Assembly (NCBI GenBank): GCA_965651255.1
Contig: CBFGRU010000002.1
Coordinates: forward strand, 1 to 37,475
Direction: 5' to 3'
DNA: 37,475 nucleotides
DNA from: CBFGRU01 sp965651255
Lineage (GTDB): Bacteria > Planctomycetota > Phycisphaerae > Phycisphaerales > SM1A02
Part shown: positions 16,573-25,327 of the stretch, one piece after another
Position numbering within the stretch: position 1 is the stretch's first letter
Layout: every line of letters starts with the position of its first letter
Made by a program: the position numbers and the translations under genes
The notes under the pieces: generated by a model
Seen by the model: only the letters and a program-made list of their open reading frames with translations
Database searches by the model: none
What the model was told of the DNA's origin: nothing

Positions 16573-17730
16573 ATGTTGCTGAAGCGGATCACATGCGCGG
16601 GGCTACTCGCACTTTGCTCCTGCTTGGCGATGGCGCCGGCGCGGAATGCGCCGATGAACCCCGCCCCACAGGACCCGCACCTCACGGACGAGGAACGCCG
16701 AGACCTGATGGCGCTGGTCAAGTCCATTCCCAGCGGCCACTTCTCCGCCGATCAGTACAACCCGCTGTCCGTTCTCCGGATCGTGAATGCGCTGCGGCCG
16801 CTCGGAAAGGAGGACGCGATCCACCTCATCCGCCAAAGCCACGGCGGCGGCGCGGAACTCATCTGCCGTTTCCTGTTCGAGCCCCCGGCCGGTGAAACGC
16901 ATCCCACGCTGTACACCGGGTACAAGGAGTTCCTGAACAGCGACTTCCCCACGTATCCGGCGATCGAACTCGCGGGCGTACCGCTCTATCCGATGATCGG
17001 ATTCTCCGGCTCCGGAAATTTCCCCTCGGACCACTTCTACCTCGACTGGTATCTCGAGCACGGCACGATGCGCGCCGAACCGATGCGGCCGGTCGACGAT
17101 CCGCTTGTCGTCTGGCGGGCGTGGCTTGACTCCGACCTCCGCGTGAAACTGAACCAGAAGAGTTCCCGGCAATCGGACAATTACGATCGAGTCGTTGCGC
17201 TGCAACTTCTGCGACTCATCGAAACCGTTCACGTGCGCGAATTCGACGATGACACCGTCAGTTTCCAGCTCATCATGTCGCTCTGGCAGAGCGCGGAGGA
17301 AACGCTGCGCGCCACCGAAACCCGGTGGGACGAAGAACTTAACTATTACGTGCGCGCCGAGGACGGCTCGTACTCGATCCCGATCGACGAGCAACAGTAC
17401 CGCCTGTTCAGTTGGACGCTGCCGATCGACGGCCGCACCGCGCACCTGCGCGTGCAGCGCATCAGCGAGACGGTCATCAGTGTCATGGCCGACAACCACT
17501 GCAATTCGAAGGGCGACGTGCCCGACTGCCGCGTCCGCCTGTTCGACGCGAGCGATCCGACGCGCGAGATCGACACCTTCGAGATCGATGGCGCGTTCAT
17601 GACCGGCTACTGGAACACGTCACGAAACGTCGAACTCGAGAAGGGCGTGGACGTCCGGGCGGTACTCCTGCGCGACGGAAAAGAGATCGCGCGCAGTCCG
17701 ATCATGTTCGTCGACCGCGAAGCGCGCTAA
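16573..17730 (+). CDS. Secreted protein of unknown function
   Basis: I do not recognise this 385-residue protein. The ATG at 16573 has AGGAAG 6 bases upstream and opens into a signal peptide (LLKRITCAGLLALCSCLAMA); an in-frame ATG at 16519 lies before the palindrome and terminator and is less likely. The mature part starts with a helical region (LTDEERRDLMALVKSI), then a mixed section rich in Tyr, Pro and Phe, and a beta-rich C-terminal third (residues about 275-380) that looks like an immunoglobulin-like or similar sandwich, with paired cysteines near residues 309 and 317. No catalytic motif is visible. It is bounded by a terminator upstream and converges on nuoB 24 bases downstream, so it is a single-gene unit under the palindrome. 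Confidence 0.75.
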   Translation: MLLKRITCAGLLALCSCLAMAPARNAPMNPAPQDPHLTDEERRDLMALVKSIPSGHFSADQYNPLSVLRIVNALRPLGKEDAIHLIRQSHGGGAELICRFLFEPPAGETHPTLYTGYKEFLNSDFPTYPAIELAGVPLYPMIGFSGSGNFPSDHFYLDWYLEHGTMRAEPMRPVDDPLVVWRAWLDSDLRVKLNQKSSRQSDNYDRVVALQLLRLIETVHVREFDDDTVSFQLIMSLWQSAEETLRATETRWDEELNYYVRAEDGSYSIPIDEQQYRLFSWTLPIDGRTAHLRVQRISETVISVMADNHCNSKGDVPDCRVRLFDASDPTREIDTFEIDGAFMTGYWNTSRNVELEKGVDVRAVLLRDGKEIARSPIMFVDREAR

Positions 17731-17754
17731 CTCGTTCAATTCAATGGAGGCCGC

Positions 17755-18324
17755 TTACGTTGCGCCGACCGTTACATCCAGCGGCTGGGTGCCGGGCTGG
17801 TAGTTCGGCTCGAGCGCGATCTGCAGCGGAAGGCGCTTGCCGCCGGGGCCGCGCGGAATGTTGTCCTGGTCGATGATGCGCTGAATCGCCATGATCCCTT
17901 CGATGAGCTGTTCCGGCCGAGGCGGGCAGCCCGGCACGTACACATCAACGGGCAGAAACTGATCGACCCCCTGGACGACGGCGTAGGTGTCGAACACCCC
18001 GCCCGTTGAGGCACAGGCCCCCATCGAAATCACCCACTTCGGCTCCGCCATCTGCATGTAGATGCGCTGGAGGACGGGCAGCATTTTCACGGCCACGCGA
18101 CCCGCGACGATCATCAGATCGCTCTGCCGGGGGCTGAAACGCATGACCTCAGCGCCAAACCGTGCCAGGTCGAATCGGCTGGATGCCGTCGCCATCAGCT
18201 CGATCCCGCAACACGCGGTCGCAAACGGCATCGGCCAGAGCGAACTTCGCCGCGCCCAGTTGATCGCGCGGTTGAGTTGGGTCGTCATGACCCCTTCGCC
18301 TGTCAGAACGCTCTCGATTCCCAT
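17755..18324 (-). CDS. nuoB: NADH-quinone oxidoreductase subunit B (NuoB)
   Basis: NuoB holds the terminal 4Fe-4S cluster N2 of respiratory complex I on the cytoplasmic side and passes electrons to quinone. All four ligands are present: Cys38 and Cys39 in FATACCGIE, Cys104 in SMGACAS and Cys133 in YVPGCPPRP. The 189-residue length is normal. GAGGTG lies about 5 bases before the ATG. Unusually, no other nuo gene is beside it: upstream are a small lipoprotein and a STAS gene, downstream a convergent secreted protein. The remaining subunits must be elsewhere, or this is a second copy; the full ligand set argues that it is functional. Confidence 0.96.
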   Translation of the reverse strand: MGIESVLTGEGVMTTQLNRAINWARRSSLWPMPFATACCGIELMATASSRFDLARFGAEVMRFSPRQSDLMIVAGRVAVKMLPVLQRIYMQMAEPKWVISMGACASTGGVFDTYAVVQGVDQFLPVDVYVPGCPPRPEQLIEGIMAIQRIIDQDNIPRGPGGKRLPLQIALEPNYQPGTQPLDVTVGAT

Positions 18325-18429
18325 GCCGTCACCTCATGAACGAAACACTTTCGGTTCGCACACTCATACAGGTGCGACCGGTCTTCAGGATGCTAGCCAG
18401 TGGGCTCTGAATCCGCCACTTCCCAGCCG

Positions 18430-18651
18430 TCATCGAGAGAGACGACTGCCCGTAGAGTTCGACGTCTTCCAGCGTGGCTGATTATCTTCCGGCTCGGGCA
18501 CATTGGGCTCGTAGATCGGTTGGTTCGAGCGCCCCCACCCGTCCTCACGCACGGTGTGCTCATAACAACCAGCAACCGTCAATCCAAGCAGGCCCATCGC
18601 GCTGAATAGAACGAGTCGCCGCATTCGGGCTGACCGGGGGTGGCTCATCAT
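18430..18651 (-). CDS. Small predicted lipoprotein
   Basis: This 73-residue protein has a basic start (MRRLVLFSA), a hydrophobic stretch and a lipobox LTVAGC, so the mature protein begins with a lipid-modified Cys and has only about 44 residues rich in Pro, Asn and charged residues. The start at 18651 has no clear ribosome-binding site; an internal ATG at 18624 is a fair alternative that keeps the signal peptide. It lies 15 bases after the STAS gene and 105 bases before nuoB. No function can be assigned. Confidence 0.65.
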   Translation of the reverse strand: MMSHPRSARMRRLVLFSAMGLLGLTVAGCYEHTVREDGWGRSNQPIYEPNVPEPEDNQPRWKTSNSTGSRLSR

Positions 18652-18666
18652 GAATGATGATACCGC

Positions 18667-19062
18667 TCAGGCGACCAGACGGGCCAAATCGTCTCGATTC
18701 TTCGCAATCTTGTAGAGGCGCTCGATGCGCATCATTTTGAAGAGCTGAGCGATATCCGGCTGAAGGCCGAACAGAACTGCCGGTGCCTTCAGCTTGACGG
18801 CGCGATTGCGGATGTCGATGCACATCCCCAGCCCCATGCTGGAGAGCATCGTCACATCCGAAAGATCAACCACCACGCACCGGATCGCCCGGCCGTAACG
18901 CTGCATGACGGCGCCGACTTCCTCGGTAATGATCGGCGCTTCCCGCTGACCGACGGAAGGACCGACCAGTCGAGCCGTCAGAATGCCGCCCTTCACCGTC
19001 ACCCGCACGAACTGCGGATTGAAGGAATACGTGTCGCCACCCTTGTGATGCGCCTCATTCAT
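18667..19062 (-). CDS. STAS-domain protein (anti-sigma-factor antagonist-like)
   Basis: This is a 131-residue cytoplasmic protein of a single STAS domain: alternating strands and helices with VVVDLSDVTMLSSMGLGM at about 64-80. Ser74/Ser75 occupy the position phosphorylated in SpoIIAA/RsbV-type antagonists. In that family, the unphosphorylated protein binds an anti-sigma kinase and frees a sigma factor or another partner. The start is the ATG at 19062; a GTG directly before it is in frame. No kinase, phosphatase or sigma gene is adjacent. It sits 48 bases after the Kelch-like gene and 15 bases before the lipoprotein gene, so an operon is likely. Confidence 0.88.
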   Translation of the reverse strand: MNEAHHKGGDTYSFNPQFVRVTVKGGILTARLVGPSVGQREAPIITEEVGAVMQRYGRAIRCVVVDLSDVTMLSSMGLGMCIDIRNRAVKLKAPAVLFGLQPDIAQLFKMMRIERLYKIAKNRDDLARLVA

Positions 19063-19110
19063 CACTTGCTCTATCGTCTGTTTTCGCGGGCCACTTCGCA
19101 GGAACGTGCA

Positions 19111-20373
19111 TCAATCGACAAGTCTCAGTGATCCGCCCACACGGAGCACGATCCCGGTGGTGACAATTTCCGGACCTACCGGCCTGCCAACGCGCGCCGA
19201 TTCAATCTCATCGATGAACCGATAGCCGCCGAACGCTGCGGGATACCCTGATTCACCGGTGTACCACATGCGGCGTGACACCCGTTCCGGGAGTGACGCC
19301 AAAGACCACAGCTTCTCTTCAACAGGCACGAAGAGTCGCGCGCCTTCGACTTCCCCTCGCTCTCCGGGAGCGACCCATTCGCCGCCGAGCACCAGGACTC
19401 GGCCATGATCATTCACCAAATGCGGAGAGGCAATCCCGCGCTCGAGCAACAACCTCGGGCCCGGCACCAACGTCTCATCGTTTAGATCGAGAAACCAGGT
19501 TTCATCCGTGCTGGCACCGGATTGGCGATCGACACCACCAACAATCCAGATTCGACCATCCGGCAGCAGCGCTGCGCCGCATCGCACCAGCGGCAACGGC
19601 AGTTGAGCGCCGATAATCCTCGCCTGTGGTGTCGAATCATCGGTGATGTGGGTAACCACTTCGATCGTTCCACCTTCATCGCCACCGATGATGAGAACGG
19701 TGTCATCATCGATCAGAATTGACGCATGGCCCGCGCGCGGTTGGTGCAAGGGCACACGATGCGTCCAACGATTTGCCTTCCCCGCAAAGACGCGCAGCGA
19801 TGATCCTCCGATGATCACCGCGCGGCCGCCCTCCATTGCATGGGCGGTGTGGTCAACGAGCGGTTCATCAATCGGTTCGACCGCGGACGAGCCCGCAATG
19901 AACGGGTTGATAACTTCACAGGACTTGAGCGGCTCCAGGCCTGACTCAACCGAACCATGGACGCCTCCGACAATCAGAAAACGATTGTCATCCAGCGGCG
20001 TCATCGTAAAACGTGCGCGGGGTTCGAGAAGCTGCGAGCCAATCGGCAGCCAGCCACGCTCGGGATGACGCAGTTGAATTGCAGGTGTGGATTCGAACTC
20101 TCCGGTCATCCCGGCAACGACAGCAAGCCAACCGTCACGCTCAACGACGTGGCCGTCAAAGACCGGCAATGTCGGGTCGGCGGTCGTTCTGATCCAGACG
20201 GAGACGTACCGCGGCGGGGTGTCGAGGGGTTCAGCTGCGGATGAATTCCCCCCGATCGGCGCAGATGGAACGTCTTTGCCAGGCCCATCGATCGGCATCC
20301 TCTCCGGTGGGATCAGCGCAATCGACTCCACTGACATCGCAAGAAGGCCGATCGCTCCAAAGTGCCAATGCAT
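19111..20373 (-). CDS. Exported Kelch-like beta-propeller protein
   Basis: This 420-residue protein has a signal-like N-terminus (WHFGAIGLLAMSVESIALI). The body holds repeated blades with the Kelch-type Gly-Gly turn after a hydrophobic strand: FLIVGGVHG, AVIIGGSSL, VLIIGGDEGG, IWIVGGVD and VLVLGGEW, spaced about 45-60 residues, so five to six blades. Kelch propellers usually bind proteins or carbohydrates; no catalytic galactose-oxidase Cys/Tyr pair is evident. AAGGA lies about 10 bases before the ATG at 20373, inside the coding sequence of the divergent protease gene. Its start codon abuts that of the opposite gene in the shared hexamer ATGCAT. Confidence 0.8.
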   Translation of the reverse strand: MHWHFGAIGLLAMSVESIALIPPERMPIDGPGKDVPSAPIGGNSSAAEPLDTPPRYVSVWIRTTADPTLPVFDGHVVERDGWLAVVAGMTGEFESTPAIQLRHPERGWLPIGSQLLEPRARFTMTPLDDNRFLIVGGVHGSVESGLEPLKSCEVINPFIAGSSAVEPIDEPLVDHTAHAMEGGRAVIIGGSSLRVFAGKANRWTHRVPLHQPRAGHASILIDDDTVLIIGGDEGGTIEVVTHITDDSTPQARIIGAQLPLPLVRCGAALLPDGRIWIVGGVDRQSGASTDETWFLDLNDETLVPGPRLLLERGIASPHLVNDHGRVLVLGGEWVAPGERGEVEGARLFVPVEEKLWSLASLPERVSRRMWYTGESGYPAAFGGYRFIDEIESARVGRPVGPEIVTTGIVLRVGGSLRLVD

Positions 20374-21612
20374 TCGAAGTCGTCCTTCGCTTTCCTCCGG
20401 CCCGTCAGTGCTGCCCTCCTTCTGGGGGTCGCACTCGGACGCGGTATTCTCACGGGCGAGAATGAGGTCCTGGGATCGGTATCGGACATTCCCACCTCAC
20501 ATTTGAGTGAAGATCGCCAGGATCCGACTGCAAACGCACCCGCACGAATCGAGATTGTCGGACGATCCACCTCACTGGAACGGAACTCCGCCAGTCGGAC
20601 CGCCACTCGCGAGTTGCTGCCGGCGCGATTCCGTGAGTTCGAAAGTCCGCATTTCATCATCTTCAGCGATGCTGATGCAGGTCAGATCCAGCGAATGCAG
20701 GAACAACTGGAGCGAGCCCACGATGAGTTCCACCGGTTCTGTCGGCGCGTGCGGCTGACCCCCGAACCGCTGCGCCACAAACTGGTTTCTGTCCTCTTCG
20801 CCGAACGAACCGAGTATCGCGAGTTCGCCCGTAAGCAGGATGCCGTGGTCGATCCGAGTGTCGCCGGCTACTACGCACCTTCGCGTGATCGTGCTGTCTT
20901 CTACGATGCGCGCACCAATCCCAGCGTCGTTGATGCAGAGAAAACCCTGAGCGAGATGGCAGAAGATCTGCGCGAACTGGAGCGCGAATCAGACGCCGCT
21001 CGCCAGGAACACCTTCGGCAGAACCTTGCGCAATACGAAGCGCACTATCACCGAGAACGGGCAAAGCTCGAACGATTCGTCCGGCAGGTGGAGGCCGCAA
21101 CTACGGTTCATGAGGCAATTCACCAGTTGCTCTATCACACCGGCATTCAGAGTCGTCAGATCGAGTATCCCGTGTGGATTGCGGAAGGACTCGCGACCAC
21201 CTTTGAAACTGATAACACGTCAAAGGCATTTGGTCCGGACCAGGCATACCACCCGCGGCAGGATGCCTTTCGCGAACTGCTCGAAGAGGACCGCCTGCTT
21301 CCCCTCGAGACGCTCATCCTCCTCACCCCCGCATCGCTTGCCCATCGGCCGAACGCCAAGGACATCTACCACCAGTCCTACGCCCTCACGCGCTGGCTGC
21401 TTCGGACGCGACCCGCGGCGATGCGTGATTACCTTGATCGCATTCGCCGCGAACCATCGGGCGAGCCATCACCGAAACGACTGCGCCAACTCTTCGAAGC
21501 GAGCTTCGGAGCGGTCAACACCACTGAACACCGCTGGCTTCGCGATGAATCGCGTCGCGCGAGTGACGTCCGTGTTGTACAGCGACCCGATGAAGCAGAG
21601 CGTGATCACTGA
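20368..21612 (+). CDS. Exported DUF1570-like gluzincin metalloprotease
   Basis: This is a 414-residue exported protein. The signal peptide lies in residues 1-26 (FLRPVSAALLLGVALG). The zinc motif HEAIH is at 248-252, with a second AEGLA motif giving Glu273 as third ligand, the gluzincin arrangement. A strand region ESPHFIIFSDAD at about 92-103 precedes it, as in DUF1570 proteins, which are abundant in planctomycetes (family knowledge). A long helical stretch of about 40 residues comes between strand and zinc site. Peptidase activity is inferred. I use the ATG at 20368; a GTG at 20362 is in frame. No ribosome-binding site is seen. The stop directly abuts the stop of the convergent coiled-coil gene. 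Confidence 0.82.
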   Translation: MHSKSSFAFLRPVSAALLLGVALGRGILTGENEVLGSVSDIPTSHLSEDRQDPTANAPARIEIVGRSTSLERNSASRTATRELLPARFREFESPHFIIFSDADAGQIQRMQEQLERAHDEFHRFCRRVRLTPEPLRHKLVSVLFAERTEYREFARKQDAVVDPSVAGYYAPSRDRAVFYDARTNPSVVDAEKTLSEMAEDLRELERESDAARQEHLRQNLAQYEAHYHRERAKLERFVRQVEAATTVHEAIHQLLYHTGIQSRQIEYPVWIAEGLATTFETDNTSKAFGPDQAYHPRQDAFRELLEEDRLLPLETLILLTPASLAHRPNAKDIYHQSYALTRWLLRTRPAAMRDYLDRIRREPSGEPSPKRLRQLFEASFGAVNTTEHRWLRDESRRASDVRVVQRPDEAERDH

Positions 21613-22293
21613 TTACCCCCAACCGGTGGCTCGCTTTGATCTGCTTTGACCCACTTCATCGACCGTGTCAACCGAGGCCGCTTCTTCATCAAACGGTTCT
21701 TCGTATTCTGACTCCGCTGGATGGAGACTCAGTCGCGGCCGATGGAGTGGGGCCGACGAGGGCACAATCGATCCAGAATGCTGACCAGCAAGCGCCGCAA
21801 ATTCTTCGCGCAATCCCTCGCGGACGACGTTCATCACCTGCTCAACCAGCGGCGCAGCATGGGACACGGTTGCAGCACTCTCAGACCCGTCAGTCCGTGT
21901 ACGCTCCAAGTCTGCCAATCGCTCTTCCAGATGGGTGATTCGATCCGTGAGCGCCGCCGCTCCTTCGACCTCGAGCTGGGAAACCAATCGCCCGAGTGTT
22001 TCTTCTGCGCGACCGAGTTGGATTTCAAATGCGCGCAACATGCGAGCCCCCAGTTGGACTCGCTCTTCCAGGCGAGCTGTCACCACGCCACACTCATCAC
22101 GGGCGTTCTCAGCCCATTTGAGGAGTTGCTCAATTGACTCTCTCAAATCCGCAAGGGTCAGTTCATCGCGCACCGCGGATGGGCAAACCACCTCACCGTC
22201 CGGATTGTCACCGACATCGCGAGGTGCGACGCTGAGAACTCGCCGCTCGTTGCGTTGATTCTCAAACGATCCTGATGCGGGACTTGCAGCCAT
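21613..22293 (-). CDS. Coiled-coil protein of unknown function
   Basis: This is a 226-residue soluble protein started at the ATG at 22293, with AGGAGA 7-8 bases upstream. Residues about 45-145 are long heptad-containing helices (LADLRESIEQLLKWAENA; RITHLEERLADLERTRTD), followed by another helix near residue 160 and a disordered acidic C-terminus. No signal peptide and no enzyme motif are visible. It resembles no family I can name. It lies downstream of the YihY-type gene on the same strand with a hairpin between, and its stop abuts the protease stop without any spacer. Confidence 0.7.
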   Translation of the reverse strand: MAASPASGSFENQRNERRVLSVAPRDVGDNPDGEVVCPSAVRDELTLADLRESIEQLLKWAENARDECGVVTARLEERVQLGARMLRAFEIQLGRAEETLGRLVSQLEVEGAAALTDRITHLEERLADLERTRTDGSESAATVSHAAPLVEQVMNVVREGLREEFAALAGQHSGSIVPSSAPLHRPRLSLHPAESEYEEPFDEEAASVDTVDEVGQSRSKRATGWG

Positions 22294-22346
22294 GGCACGT
22301 CTCCTGCGAAACACGGGCATCGCCAGACGAGGCGACTTACCCGCTC

Positions 22347-22372
22347 CCTCAGGTTATCGGTCAATCCTGAGG
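22347..22372 (-). terminator. Hairpin between YihY-like and coiled-coil genes
   Basis: CCTCAGG (22347-22353) and CCTGAGG (22366-22372) are perfectly complementary around a 12-base loop in the 118-base gap between the two minus-strand genes. There is no following T-run on the minus strand, so it may be a weak terminator, an attenuating structure or an mRNA-processing hairpin. Confidence 0.35.
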
Positions 22373-22411
22373 AAACACTTGATCTTCCCGACCAGTGCCA
22401 TGGACCCGTCA

Positions 22412-23758
22412 TCAGTTCTCCGTCGCCAACTGGGCCATCGTTGAGCCCGCCGCCAGCTCAAGCTGCGCTTCGCGCAGGCGGTCGATGAACCTGCCGGGTC
22501 GGCCTGACCGGGCCTCATCCGCGAGTTTGTAGCCCAGCTCAAGAAGCTTGTCCGCACTGATCTCCTCCGGCGGACGGGCCAGCGTCACGGCCTGGTCATC
22601 GCGATCCAACCGATGGAGATACCCAGCATCGCTGAGCTTGGTCAGAATGGCATCGACCAGGAGTTCCGCAATCGCGGTTCGATCGGACAGTTCACGGGCG
22701 GTCATCGGCTTCCCCTTGCGGAACGACCGCGTGAGATGATCCATCAGGGTGATGATGATCGTCGGGTCAACCATCCCGAGACTGCGACTGGCACGTTCAA
22801 GACGCTCGATCTGGTGGCCACGAACAAACTGAACCGTCGCGGCGAGTTCAAGTCCGAACAGAACCACCAGCCACATCAGGTAGACCCACAGCATAAACAG
22901 CGGAACCAAGCCCAATGATCCGTAGAGTTGCCGGAGCGACAACGCATTCTCAAAGTACGCGCCCAGCGATCGCTTGCCGATTTCGACAAGGAATGCCGCA
23001 ACCATTGCACCGATCAGTGCCGCCCGCGCAGAAACGCGAGTATTCGGCAGCAGCTTGTAGACGGCAAACAGGACCAGCACGCTGGCGGAATATCCCCAGA
23101 TGACCGTGAGCACCTTCACCAGGGTCGTCCAGCTCGAGAGATTCGCAATCCACGTATCGAACTGCTGGTCCACATAAAAAGTGATGCCGATACCTGCCGT
23201 TCCCAAGGTCAGGACGGTCCAGTAGATCGGTACCCGGTAAATCCATGATCGCCCGCTCGGCGCGCGATAAATCGAATTGAAGCTGTTTTCAATCGTGATG
23301 ATAAGACTGATGGCTGAGTAGATGACGACCGCCAGACCCACCCAGCCGAGTGCAGTGAGGTTGATGTTGGCCGCTTCTCCGGCCAGCCCCACCAGCCACT
23401 CCCCGGCGGTCGCGGTCGACTCAGCGCCATCGCGCCCCGGAAGAACCAGTTGATACTCATGCAACCCCAGGGCCGCCACGATGCGCGACGCCAGGGCCTT
23501 CACGCCATCGACCCCCTGGCTTGCTTTGAACAGCACTGACCCGACCACCAGAACCGGAAGCAGACCGAAGAGCGTACGGTACGAAAGCGCCGCCGCCATC
23601 TGCGGCGCACGATCTTCGCGCAAGCGACGCCAGCCGTAGCGCATGACATCCATCACGAACCGAGCACTGCGTTGCCAGCGCGTCAGTTCTTCGCGCGGCT
23701 GTGTCGCCAGGCGCTCGACCCGGTGAATCGCTTCGCGTGCCTGCCTGATGAGACTCAT
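22412..23758 (-). CDS. YihY/BrkB-family membrane protein with C-terminal winged-helix-like domain
   Basis: This is a 448-residue inner-membrane protein. The start at 23758 is favoured by a GGGAGCG about 6 bases upstream; a longer start at 23800 adds 14 residues. After an amphipathic N-terminus, RAPQMAAALSYRTLFGLLPV is the family hallmark; six hydrophobic segments follow up to about residue 315, including LYGSLGLVPLFMLWVYLMWL near the last two. The C-terminal 120 residues (MTARELSDRTAIAELLVDAI, then LSDAGYLHRL) look like a winged helix, seen in a subset of this family. The family was once called RNase BN by mistake; its true role is unknown, possibly in envelope transport. It is preceded by a divergently unrelated gap of 120 bases and the SGNH-like gene. 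Confidence 0.9.
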   Translation of the reverse strand: MSLIRQAREAIHRVERLATQPREELTRWQRSARFVMDVMRYGWRRLREDRAPQMAAALSYRTLFGLLPVLVVGSVLFKASQGVDGVKALASRIVAALGLHEYQLVLPGRDGAESTATAGEWLVGLAGEAANINLTALGWVGLAVVIYSAISLIITIENSFNSIYRAPSGRSWIYRVPIYWTVLTLGTAGIGITFYVDQQFDTWIANLSSWTTLVKVLTVIWGYSASVLVLFAVYKLLPNTRVSARAALIGAMVAAFLVEIGKRSLGAYFENALSLRQLYGSLGLVPLFMLWVYLMWLVVLFGLELAATVQFVRGHQIERLERASRSLGMVDPTIIITLMDHLTRSFRKGKPMTARELSDRTAIAELLVDAILTKLSDAGYLHRLDRDDQAVTLARPPEEISADKLLELGYKLADEARSGRPGRFIDRLREAQLELAAGSTMAQLATEN

Positions 23759-23878
23759 GCATCGCTCCCGGCGGAATACTCCACCAACAATGATCTTCAC
23801 CTGTATCGGCTGCCGTACGGTCTCGAGTCAGCCGATCCGTCATGAACGCAACATGATTGTATGAAGTGCTGCGATGTA

Positions 23879-24739
23879 CTACTCGTCCGATCCGGTATCT
23901 GACCCGGCCGACCGCCTGCGCTCCCGCTCCGCTGTCACGGCTTCCCATGCGGCTGACTGCAGAATGCTGATTGTTTCATCAGAGAGGTCCAGATCGTCCG
24001 GCCCCTGCAGACCGCGTGGATTGCGATCCGTGATCGCAGCGTACAGCGTACAAGCCGTCAGGTACCCGCCGATCGCGCTCGAATGGTTGCCATCCGGACT
24101 GTGCAAAGACAGTTCCGGATGCCCATCGAGCACGCGCTCCCAGGCAAGCCCGACCGGGGCGATCTCTCCACGATTCAACCGTTCCACCAGCTTCTCGCAT
24201 GCTTGCTGTGCGCGAACCTCTTCCCCGTCGTTCCCCATCTGCTTCCATTCGGGGAACAGGATCAAGCGCATTCCTTCACCTCCATGGGCGAAGATTGCCT
24301 CACACAATTCCACATCCGCATCAAGCGAATACTCAAACTTGCCGCTGGTCGAGAACATCACGCCCTGGAGTATGACGACATCCCAGCCCCCCTCCTTCAC
24401 CTTGCGCATCGTGTGCTCGGCGCGAAGGTGACCATCCGAGTGTTGCGCGGCGGAGCTGAGATCCCAGTACAAGACCTTGTCGCGACCGTCATTCTTGAAC
24501 AGCTCTTCGAGATGAATCACCGGCTCGCCCGCAATCACGTGACTGTTGCCAATGAACAGCACGCGCACATCAGCCGCGGCCTTTCGCGCCAGGCGTTCCA
24601 CTTCACGTTCAAGCGACTGACGATCCGCTTCCGAGCCGAAAACTCTTGTGTACAACGCCGTATCGCGCAGCGTGAACGCAACTCCCACCACCAGCAGCGC
24701 ACCAATGTACAACACCGCCCGCCGGGCCTTGCGTGACAT
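23879..24739 (-). CDS. SGNH-hydrolase-like exported or membrane-anchored protein
   Basis: This 286-residue protein has one N-terminal hydrophobic helix (AVLYIGALLVVGVAFTL), so it is anchored or exported. The ATG at 24739 follows GGAGAG at about 9 bases. The SGNH order is visible: block I FIGNSHV with Ser66 in place of the usual GDS serine, and block V with Asp216 and His219 in SPDGNHSS followed by a helix GGYLTACTLYAA. WDVVILQG near residue 120 fits the strand before block III. Esterase or acyl-hydrolase activity on envelope substrates is inferred. It lies 120 bases upstream of the YihY-type gene on the same strand. Confidence 0.78.
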   Translation of the reverse strand: MSRKARRAVLYIGALLVVGVAFTLRDTALYTRVFGSEADRQSLEREVERLARKAAADVRVLFIGNSHVIAGEPVIHLEELFKNDGRDKVLYWDLSSAAQHSDGHLRAEHTMRKVKEGGWDVVILQGVMFSTSGKFEYSLDADVELCEAIFAHGGEGMRLILFPEWKQMGNDGEEVRAQQACEKLVERLNRGEIAPVGLAWERVLDGHPELSLHSPDGNHSSAIGGYLTACTLYAAITDRNPRGLQGPDDLDLSDETISILQSAAWEAVTAERERRRSAGSDTGSDE

Positions 24740-24872
24740 CAACTCGTCTCTCCGTTCCAGACCGCTCCCAATCCGATGCACCAAAGAAATGGGCGTGGCG
24801 GCACATCGCTGTCGAGCGAGTATACGAGTTCGTACCCGACTCGGTTGCTCGCTGGATTCATCGCAGCCCATC

Positions 24873-25244
24873 ATGGATACTGCGGATGTGAGCGCCCGCA
24901 CCCGCCAACCTCGAACGACGCTTCACTGCGCGCAGTGCCAGTACGATCTGCGCGGCCAGGCGCATGATGATCAGGCGAAGTGCCCCGAGTGCGGCATGAG
25001 CGTTGCGGCTTCCCGCCGCCAGCACGCCCGGCGGCAACGGGAGAACTCCCGCCTCCGAACTGCGGTCTTCATCGCGATCGGTCTCTACATCGTGATCGTG
25101 GTGGTCGTGAACCTGTTCGACTGGCATCCGCGGGTCGGCATGCTCATCCTCACGGCCATCGCCATCACGGTCGGGGCGCAACTTCTCCTGTGGTACGACC
25201 GCCCGTTCAACGATTACTGGCCGTTTCGCCGCTGGCGCCGATAA
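24873..25244 (+). CDS. Zinc-ribbon small membrane protein
   Basis: This 123-residue protein has an N-terminal zinc ribbon, CAQCQYDLRG then CPECG at about residues 19-42, a basic linker (RRQHARRQREN) and two transmembrane helices (about 63-82 and 89-107). The CxxC-xYDLRG-CPECG form recurs in many planctomycete proteins (recalled family knowledge) and appears again at the C-terminus of the protein at 31907-32596. The start at 24873 puts the ribbon near the N-terminus; no strong ribosome-binding site is seen. Function is unknown. The gene is divergent from the SGNH-like gene and is followed by the 21-bp repeat array. Confidence 0.8.
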   Translation: MDTADVSARTRQPRTTLHCAQCQYDLRGQAHDDQAKCPECGMSVAASRRQHARRQRENSRLRTAVFIAIGLYIVIVVVVNLFDWHPRVGMLILTAIAITVGAQLLLWYDRPFNDYWPFRRWRR

Positions 25245-25327
25245 ACAACCCGGTGCCCGCATGCGAACGCAGGTACGCGTTCGACGTTGAGTTATACGGT
25301 CGTCTAACGGTCGCGTCGGCGAAAAAT

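Noticed and set aside
16603..17499. Minus-strand open frame of 298 codons
   Set aside because: It is opposite the secreted protein gene, which has a signal peptide and a good ribosome-binding site; the antisense frame has neither.
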